Shown here: piece by piece, positions 6,828 to 10,792 of the stretch
Numbering within the stretch: position 1 is the first letter of the stretch
Layout of the letters: each line of letters starts with the position of its first letter
Source: UCB3 sp964415605
GTDB taxonomy: Bacteria; Chloroflexota; Anaerolineae; Epilineales; Epilineaceae
Direction of reading: 5' to 3'
NCBI GenBank assembly: GCA_964415605.1
Contig: CAYQBA010000158.1
Span: 1-10,792, forward strand
DNA: 10,792 bases
Notes under the pieces: generated by a model
What the model was told of the DNA's origin: nothing
Databases searched by the model: none
What the model saw: the letters and a program-made list of their open reading frames with translations, nothing else
Position numbers and translations under genes: made by a program

Positions 6828-8626
6828 GCGTCGGCTCGGCCGGCGACAGCCCCCGCGCCGTCGCCGGGAGCCCGGTCCGGCTCATTTGCCCCGGTCGCCG
6901 TGCCGGGCGCGGCAAGGTCTTCGACCTTCAGCTCGATCCGCCGAGCGCCCTGCCACGTGTTGACCCCGAGCGTGAACACCACGTCGACCCGGTCCCCGAT
7001 CGCGCCGAGGTCCCCGCCGCGGTGGAACGCCACGGCTTCGACGGGGTCGGCTGCCCCGCCGCCGCCGAGGCGGAGGCCGAGGTGCCGCTGTTCCGCCCCG
7101 AACGCCCGCCGGCTCGCGACCGGCGCGTCGCGCCACAGGAGGAGCGGGGCCGGGTTGCCCTGACCGTACGGCTCGAGGCCCTCGAGCGCCTCGAGGAGCG
7201 GCCAGCCGACGTCGGCCGGGCCGACCTCGGCCGCGATGTCGAGCGCCGGGCGCAGGTCCAGCCCGCGGAGCGCCTCCGCCGCCAGCGCCGACAGGCGCTC
7301 GCGCAGCGCCGCAAGGTTCGATCGGTGGACGGTGAAGCCAGCCGCCCGGGCGTGCCCGCCGTGCTTGACGAGCAGATCGGCCACCTGGTCCAGCCCCGCG
7401 ACGATGTCGAACTCCGGGATCGACCGGGCCGATCCGCGGGCCACGTCGCCGTCGAGCTTCAGGACCGCCGCCGGCCGGTAGTGGCGCTCGGCGAGCCGCC
7501 CGGCCACGAGCCCGACGACGCCGAGCGGGACGTCGGGGCTGACGTCGAGCAGGAACGGCGCGTCGGTGGCGCCGGCGAGCCGCGACTCGGCGGCCTGGGC
7601 CGCCTCGTCCTGCGCCGTGCGGCGCTCGGCATTGTGGCGCTCGATCGACGCGGCCAGGCGCGCCGCCGCGGCCGGGTCTTGCGTGAGCAATAGGTCGAGG
7701 GCCGCCCGCGCGTCGTCCACCCGTCCGGCCGCGTTGATGCGCGGCCCGAGATCGAAGCCGAGCGCGCGCGCGGTGAGGCCGTCGGGCCGCACTCCGGCCG
7801 AATCCATGAGCGCCCGCAGCCCGGGGCGCAGGGTCCCCCGAAGCCGCTCGAGGCCCCGGTGCACGATCGAGCGGTTCTCTCCGACCAGGGGCACCATGTC
7901 GGCGACCGTCCCCAACGCCGCCAGGTCGAGCAGGTCGGCCTCGTCGAGCCCGCCCGGCGCCCCGCGCCGGGTGCGGCGCTCCACCCGCAACAGGGCCTGC
8001 GCCAGCTTGAATGCCAGCCCCACGCCGGCGAGGTCGAGGTACCCGTAACGGCAATCCGGGCGCCGCGGGTTGATGACCGCCGTCGCCGCCGGCAGGTCGG
8101 CGGGGAGCGCATGGTGGTCGGTGACGATGACGTCGAGCCCCCGGCGCGCGACGGCATCGATCTCGCGCGCGGCGCGGATGCCGCAGTCCACGGTGACGAC
8201 CAGCCGGACGCCCTCGCGCGCCAGCGCCTCGAGGGCGTGGGCGTGGACGCCGTAGCCGTCGCGCTCGCGATGCGGGATGAACTGGCGGACGTCGCCGGCG
8301 CCCACGGCGGCGAGCGCTTCGCTGAGAAGCGCCGTCGCGGTGACGCCGTCGGCGTCGTAGTCGCCGTACACGGCGATCGGCTCGCCGCCGCGGATGGCCT
8401 GGCGCAGCCGGGCCACCGCGGCGTCCATCCCGGCCAGTCGGAACGGGTTGTCGTCGCCCGGCGCCCGGTCGAGGAAGGCGCGGGCCTGGGCGGCATCGGT
8501 GATCCCGCGGGCCGCCAGCACGCGCGCCACGATCGGGTGCGTGCCGGCCAGCGCGTGTGTGAGCGACGCCGGCGGCGGGGGCGCCAGGCGCCAGCGGCGG
8601 GCGGGGCGGAGGGGCGGGGGGGCCAT
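6782..8626 (-). CDS. recJ: RecJ, single-strand-specific 5'-3' exonuclease
   Basis: The product is 614 residues, slightly longer than the usual 560-580. The DHH domain shows D-Y-D-A-D-G (89-94), V-D-C-G (146-149), D-H-H (170-172) and T-V-A-D-M-V-P (240-246), the metal-binding motifs of RecJ. The DHHA1 part shows G-G-H-A-R-A-A-G (423-430), and an OB-like C-terminal domain (about 460-572) follows. RecJ degrades single-stranded DNA 5' to 3' in recombination and mismatch or base excision repair. The tail after about 572 is Ala/Gly/Asp-rich, probably disordered, and accounts for the extra length; its codons overlap the end of the transpeptidase gene by 46 bp. The frame is open further upstream to 8770, but similarity begins around L-A-P-P-P-P-A-S-L-T-H and an exact TATAAT stands 6 bases before ATG 8626, so this start is chosen. 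No Shine-Dalgarno sequence is at useful distance (GGGAGG is 17 bases away). Confidence 0.95.
   Translation of the reverse strand: MAPPPLRPARRWRLAPPPPASLTHALAGTHPIVARVLAARGITDAAQARAFLDRAPGDDNPFRLAGMDAAVARLRQAIRGGEPIAVYGDYDADGVTATALLSEALAAVGAGDVRQFIPHRERDGYGVHAHALEALAREGVRLVVTVDCGIRAAREIDAVARRGLDVIVTDHHALPADLPAATAVINPRRPDCRYGYLDLAGVGLAFKLAQALLRVERRTRRGAPGGLDEADLLDLAALGTVADMVPLVGENRSIVHRGLERLRGTLRPGLRALMDSAGVRPDGLTARALGFDLGPRINAAGRVDDARAALDLLLTQDPAAAARLAASIERHNAERRTAQDEAAQAAESRLAGATDAPFLLDVSPDVPLGVVGLVAGRLAERHYRPAAVLKLDGDVARGSARSIPEFDIVAGLDQVADLLVKHGGHARAAGFTVHRSNLAALRERLSALAAEALRGLDLRPALDIAAEVGPADVGWPLLEALEGLEPYGQGNPAPLLLWRDAPVASRRAFGAEQRHLGLRLGGGGAADPVEAVAFHRGGDLGAIGDRVDVVFTLGVNTWQGARRIELKVEDLAAPGTATGANEPDRAPGDGAGAVAGRADAQSRMTTGVPMSAHS
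6840..6867. terminator. Hairpin just after the L,D-transpeptidase stop
   Basis: CCGGCGAC (6840-6847) and GTCGCCGG (6860-6867) form a perfect 8-bp stem with a 12-base loop, 12 bases after the transpeptidase stop codon. There is no T-tract. It lies inside the coding sequence for the C-terminal tail of RecJ, so it may simply reflect GC-rich coding DNA. Confidence 0.3.
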
Positions 8627-8632
8627 GCCGGC

Positions 8633-8662
8633 ATTATACGGCGCCTCCCAGGCCGCGGCCAA
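8633..8662 (-). promoter_or_regulatory. recJ promoter, probably leaderless
   Basis: On the minus strand TTGGCC (8662-8657), an 18-base spacer and an exact TATAAT (8638-8633) precede ATG 8626 by only 6 bases. Transcription from this -10 would begin at or within a base or two of the start codon, so the mRNA would carry no leader. Confidence 0.65.
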
Positions 8663-8760
8663 GGCCCCCGCGGCACGTTCGCGACAGGCCCCCGACAGCC
8701 GCGCGCCGCCGCCGGCGCGGATCGCGGAGCAGCAGCCTGCCCAGGCGTCCCGGCAGGCGA

Positions 8761-8766
8761 TATAAT
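8761..8766 (+). promoter_or_regulatory. -10 element of the glycosyltransferase gene, probably leaderless
   Basis: An exact TATAAT ends 7 bases before ATG 8774, in otherwise very GC-rich DNA. No Shine-Dalgarno-like sequence fits in the CCAAAGC between them. The -35 region is weak (TGCCCA at 17 bases). The 147-bp region 8627-8773 thus carries divergent promoters for recJ and this gene. Confidence 0.6.
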
Positions 8767-8773
8767 CCAAAGC

Positions 8774-9784
8774 ATGCCCGAACCACCCCCGAGCACCGTC
8801 TCGGTCATCGCCACGGTGTTCAACGAGATCGGCAGCATCGACCGCCTGATCGCGTCGCTGGCGGCCCAGCGCCGCCGGCCGGACGAGGTCGTGGTCGTCG
8901 ACGGCGGCTCGACGGACGGCACCTGGGAGCGCCTGCAGGCCCTGGCCCGCGAGACGCCGCTGCCGCTCGTGGTCCTGTCACGCCCGGGCGCGAACATCTC
9001 GGCCGGGCGCAACGCCGCGATCGAGGCGGCCCGGGGCCCCGTGATCGCGGCCACCGACGCCGGCGTGCGGCTCGGCCCCGAGTGGCTGGCGGCGATCACG
9101 GCGCCGTTCGCGGGCGGGGCGCGCGTCGTAGCCGGGTTCTTCACGCCGGACCCCGAGGGCGCGTTCGAGACCGCCCTGGGCGCCGCGACGCTGCCGGAGC
9201 TGGGCGATGTCGACCCGGCGACCTTCCTCCCGTCGAGCCGATCGGTGGCGTTCACCCGCACCGCCTGGGCGGACGCCGGCGGCTATCCCGAATGGCTCGA
9301 TTACTGCGAGGACCTCGTCTTCGACTTCCGCGTGCTCGCCGCGCACGGCCCGGCGGCGTTCGCGCCGGCGGCGGTGGCGCGGTTCCGGCCGCGGCCGAGC
9401 CTCCGTGCCTTTGCCCGGCAGTACTACCTGTACGCGCGCGGGGATGGCAAGGCGGGGCTCTGGCCGGTGCGGCACGCCATCCGCTACGGCACGTACGGCA
9501 TCCTCGCGCCGGGCGCGGTGCTGGCCGGCGTGTACTTCCACCCGGCGGCCTGGCTTGGCCTCGGCGCCGGCCTGGCGTGGATGCTGCGCCCGGCGTATCG
9601 CCGCCTCGTCCGGCAGTGGGGCGGCCTCGCGGGGGCCGACAAGCTGCGGTGCGTGGCATGGATCCCGGTCATCCGCGTCACCGGCGACGGCGCCAAGATG
9701 GCCGGCTATCCCGTCGGCGTCTGGTGGCGCCGGCGCCATCGACCACCGGATTGGCGCCCGAGAGCGGGCGCCGGGAGGTTGTGA
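8774..9784 (+). CDS. Family 2 glycosyltransferase, probably membrane-associated
   Basis: The product is 336 residues. The GT-A nucleotide-sugar domain occupies about 8-210: V-S-V-I-A-T-V-F-N-E (9-18), V-V-V-V-D-G-G-S-T-D-G-T (39-50), a metal-site-like T-D-A-G (94-97) in place of a classical D-x-D, and E179-D180, which may supply the catalytic base. Residues 236-272 are hydrophobic with a short break and could form one or two membrane segments, so the enzyme probably works on a lipid-linked acceptor at the inner face of the cytoplasmic membrane. Family 2 enzymes build cell-surface polysaccharides and glycolipids; the sugar and acceptor cannot be read from the sequence. It stands alone, divergent from recJ, rather than in a polysaccharide cluster. 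The start rests on TATAAT at 8761 and the family N-terminus; the frame is open far upstream, but those codons overlap recJ. The basic C-terminus includes a hairpin-forming stretch. Confidence 0.88.
   Translation: MPEPPPSTVSVIATVFNEIGSIDRLIASLAAQRRRPDEVVVVDGGSTDGTWERLQALARETPLPLVVLSRPGANISAGRNAAIEAARGPVIAATDAGVRLGPEWLAAITAPFAGGARVVAGFFTPDPEGAFETALGAATLPELGDVDPATFLPSSRSVAFTRTAWADAGGYPEWLDYCEDLVFDFRVLAAHGPAAFAPAAVARFRPRPSLRAFARQYYLYARGDGKAGLWPVRHAIRYGTYGILAPGAVLAGVYFHPAAWLGLGAGLAWMLRPAYRRLVRQWGGLAGADKLRCVAWIPVIRVTGDGAKMAGYPVGVWWRRRHRPPDWRPRAGAGRL
9753..9772. terminator. Hairpin at the end of the glycosyltransferase gene
   Basis: GGCGCCCG (9753-9760) and CGGGCGCC (9765-9772) form a perfect 8-bp stem with the loop AGAG, ending 10 bases before the stop codon. 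It is inside the reading frame and has no T-tract. It may help end transcription or only reflect GC-rich codons; GGGAGG follows directly. Confidence 0.3.
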
Positions 9785-9785
9785 G

Positions 9786-10034
9786 ATGCTGGATCGCGCC
9801 CGACTACGGTACCGGCTTCAGCCAACTAGACCGGCTCCGGCGTGGACCACGAAGCCTGTGGAGTTGCCCCGGTTTCGTGGACACCATTACCCTTTGGGTG
9901 AAAGAAGTCCACGAAACCGGGGCAACTCCACGCAGCCGGCAACTCCTACGGCCAGGAGACCCACTCCCACCGCTACGACACCTGCCCCGCCCGGGCAGAG
10001 GTGCTTCCTTCCGCCGGCGTTTACCAAAGAGTAG
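9786..10034 (+). CDS. Doubtful 82-residue ORF spanning the palindrome
   Basis: The ATG is one base after the glycosyltransferase stop codon and has GGGAGG (9773-9778) 7 bases in front, so translation is physically plausible. The product starts M-L-D-R-A-R-L-R-Y-R, then runs through the 25-bp inverted repeat and ends in a Pro/Thr-rich stretch and F-T-K-E. It has no recognisable domain, signal peptide or hydrophobic segment, and its middle is dictated by the palindrome. It may be a chance frame, or the broken start of an older gene into which the palindrome was inserted; the Pro/Thr-rich end resembles linkers of the secreted protein downstream. I would not rely on it. Confidence 0.2.
   Translation: MLDRARLRYRLQPTRPAPAWTTKPVELPRFRGHHYPLGERSPRNRGNSTQPATPTARRPTPTATTPAPPGQRCFLPPAFTKE
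9858..9931. repeat. Perfect 25-bp inverted repeat, possible insertion-sequence remnant or miniature element
   Basis: Arms 9858-9882 and 9907-9931 are exact reverse complements around a 24-base centre, which itself holds a short ACCC/GGGT stem. Trimmed by one base each side, the unit starts TGGAGTTGCC and ends GGCAACTCCA; TG...CA ends and the CCCCGGTTTCGTGGACA stretch look like terminal repeats of IS3-family elements as I remember them. No transposase is present and I see no clear target duplication in the flanking bases (CTG against CGC). It is less GC-rich than its surroundings. The alternative is a large transcription-ending hairpin, but there is no T-tract. The remainder of 9785-10050 holds nothing else I can support beyond the doubtful ORF and a ribosome binding site. 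Confidence 0.55.
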
Positions 10035-10037
10035 CCC

Positions 10038-10042
10038 GGAGG
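10038..10042 (+). promoter_or_regulatory. Ribosome binding site deciding a TTG start
   Basis: GGAGG stands 8 bases before TTG 10051. There is no in-frame ATG between the palindrome and the signal sequence, so this decides the start. GAGG (10039-10042) can pair with CCTC (10047-10050) in a 4-bp hairpin, which might dampen translation. Confidence 0.5.
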
Positions 10043-10050
10043 CAAACCTC

Positions 10051-10792
10051 TTGACATCCCCCACCCCGAGATTCCCTATCCAAGGTATTGGTTCCACAGC
10101 CACCGGAACCTCGAACTCCACCCACGCGACCGCCCAGCCCGCGCCGGGGCCGCGCGCCGGGCTGCACCCCTTCGCCGGCATCGCTGCCGCCGCGGCCCTC
10201 GCCGCCGCGATCGCCGGCCCGACCGCGCCCGCCCGCACCGTCACGGCGCAGGCGGCGACCGCCACACCCGCCCCGGCGACGGCGACGCCCACCCCGACGC
10301 CCACGGTCCTCCCGCCCCCGCCCATCGCCGGGCGCTGGTCGATCACCCGCACGTGGTACCGCGGCTGCCCGGGGTGCGGCGCGGCGGTGTCGCTGACCAC
10401 GCCGTGGACGATCACGCAGTCCGGGAACGACATCCGCGTCGATCGCGGGCCGCGCGGCGCCGTCGTGGCCGACGGCGCCGGCGGCGGGCTCCTGGCCCTC
10501 GATGGGCTCGAGCAGGGCGCCACCAGCACGTTCCGGTTCTGGTATGCGTCGCTGCGCGTGACGGCCGACGGCAACGCATTCGAGGGGGCGTTCAACGGGT
10601 CCGAACAGGCGGCCAACCCGTGCGGCGACCGGCCGCCGGTGGTGACGTGCTTCGCGTCCGCCGGTTGGATCCGCGGCCGGCGCCTCGACACCGCCCCCAG
10701 CCCGACCGCGACCGGCGGGACGCCCGGCGGAACCGCGACCGTGGCCGCGACCGTCGCCGCGACCGTCGCCGCGACGGCGACCGCGTCGCCGA
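10051..10792 (+). CDS. Secreted Cys-containing protein with Pro/Thr linkers, unknown function (cut by right edge)
   Basis: The frame is open from TTG 10051 through the right edge (247 codons). Residues 41-56 are a hydrophobic Ala-rich segment followed by P-T-A-P-A-R-T-V-T-A-Q, which fits a signal peptide with an unusually long N-region. A Pro/Thr/Ala linker (about 67-91) leads to a domain of about 93-212 that starts G-R-W-S-I-T-R-T-W and contains W-T-I-T-Q-S-G-N-D-I and F-R-F-W-Y-A-S-L-R-V. This looks like a small all-beta, lipocalin-like barrel. Cysteines 106, 109, 191 and 200 may form two disulfides. A second Thr/Ala/Pro-rich stretch with a 12-bp DNA repeat follows, so another domain may lie beyond the edge. 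I do not recognise the family. The start is uncertain: the frame has no stop codon back to at least GTG 9781, so the true start could be upstream or the 5' end damaged by the palindrome. The opposite-strand frame over this region looks like a shadow. Confidence 0.6.
   Translation, partial: MTSPTPRFPIQGIGSTATGTSNSTHATAQPAPGPRAGLHPFAGIAAAAALAAAIAGPTAPARTVTAQAATATPAPATATPTPTPTVLPPPPIAGRWSITRTWYRGCPGCGAAVSLTTPWTITQSGNDIRVDRGPRGAVVADGAGGGLLALDGLEQGATSTFRFWYASLRVTADGNAFEGAFNGSEQAANPCGDRPPVVTCFASAGWIRGRRLDTAPSPTATGGTPGGTATVAATVAATVAATATASP
10735..10776 (+). repeat. 12-bp tandem repeat encoding Thr-Val-Ala-Ala units
   Basis: Units of GCGACCGTCGCC occur at 10735-10746 (one mismatch), 10747-10758 and 10759-10770, with a partial fourth from 10771. 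They are in frame with the secreted protein and encode the linker repeat T-V-A-A. Since 12 is a multiple of three, gain or loss of units would change linker length without a frameshift. Confidence 0.7.

Noticed and set aside
5642..7693. 683-codon plus-strand frame across the transpeptidase gene and into recJ
   Set aside because: It is a shadow joining an out-of-frame reading of one gene with the antisense of another.
8627..8770. N-terminal extension of recJ to an ATG at 8770
   Set aside because: The extra 48 residues are Ala/Gly/Arg-rich, would overlap the glycosyltransferase promoter, and run through the TATAAT that precedes ATG 8626.
10051..10056. TTGACA read as a -35 element
   Set aside because: No acceptable -10 hexamer lies 16-18 bases downstream; the same TTG is better explained as a start codon with GGAGG in front.
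9804..10691. 295-codon minus-strand frame at the right end
   Set aside because: Its product shows no domain or signal sequence and runs through the palindrome; the plus strand here gives a signal peptide, linkers and a plausible beta-rich domain with a Shine-Dalgarno sequence.

Overview
The window is very GC-rich bacterial DNA with densely packed genes. Three things suggest a Chloroflexota bacterium (Anaerolineae-like): the secreted proteins with Pro/Thr-rich linkers, the LysM-rich envelope proteins, and the L,D-transpeptidase with an S-Y-G-C active-site signature. This is an inference from protein style; there is no rRNA or other taxonomic marker here. I see no rRNA, tRNA, CRISPR array or complete mobile element.

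Layout. Positions 1-1317 (minus) hold the N-terminal part of a lipoprotein of the bacterial alpha-2-macroglobulin type, cut by the left edge. Positions 1586-3928 (minus) hold MutS2 (mismatch-repair-like ATPase with a C-terminal Smr domain). A divergent intergenic region follows (3929-4197), with small palindromes and the best promoter of the window. This promoter drives a plus-strand cluster: a small excisionase/MerR-like helix-turn-helix protein (4198-4437), a secreted triple-LysM protein with a beta-sandwich-like C-terminal domain (4508-5569), a strong hairpin, and a secreted triple-LysM L,D-transpeptidase (5697-6827). recJ lies convergently on the minus strand (6782-8626) and overlaps the end of the transpeptidase gene by 46 bp. 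A family 2 glycosyltransferase (8774-9784, plus) is divergent from recJ. Positions 9785-10050 contain a doubtful small ORF and a perfect 25-bp inverted repeat that resembles insertion-sequence ends. From 10051 to the right edge runs a secreted protein of unknown function with Pro/Thr linkers and a low-complexity repeat.

How the genes fit together. Two themes are interleaved: DNA or ribosome maintenance (mutS2, recJ) and the cell envelope (alpha-2-macroglobulin-like lipoprotein, LysM protein, L,D-transpeptidase, glycosyltransferase, secreted C-rich protein). Only the HTH-LysM-transpeptidase run looks like a possible operon, and a 14-bp perfect hairpin may split it.

The most notable pattern is regulatory. 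mutS2, recJ and the glycosyltransferase gene each have a TATAAT-like hexamer 6-7 bases before the start codon and no usable Shine-Dalgarno sequence, as expected for leaderless mRNAs. The other genes have clear Shine-Dalgarno sequences. I found no convincing undescribed multi-gene defence or mobile system.
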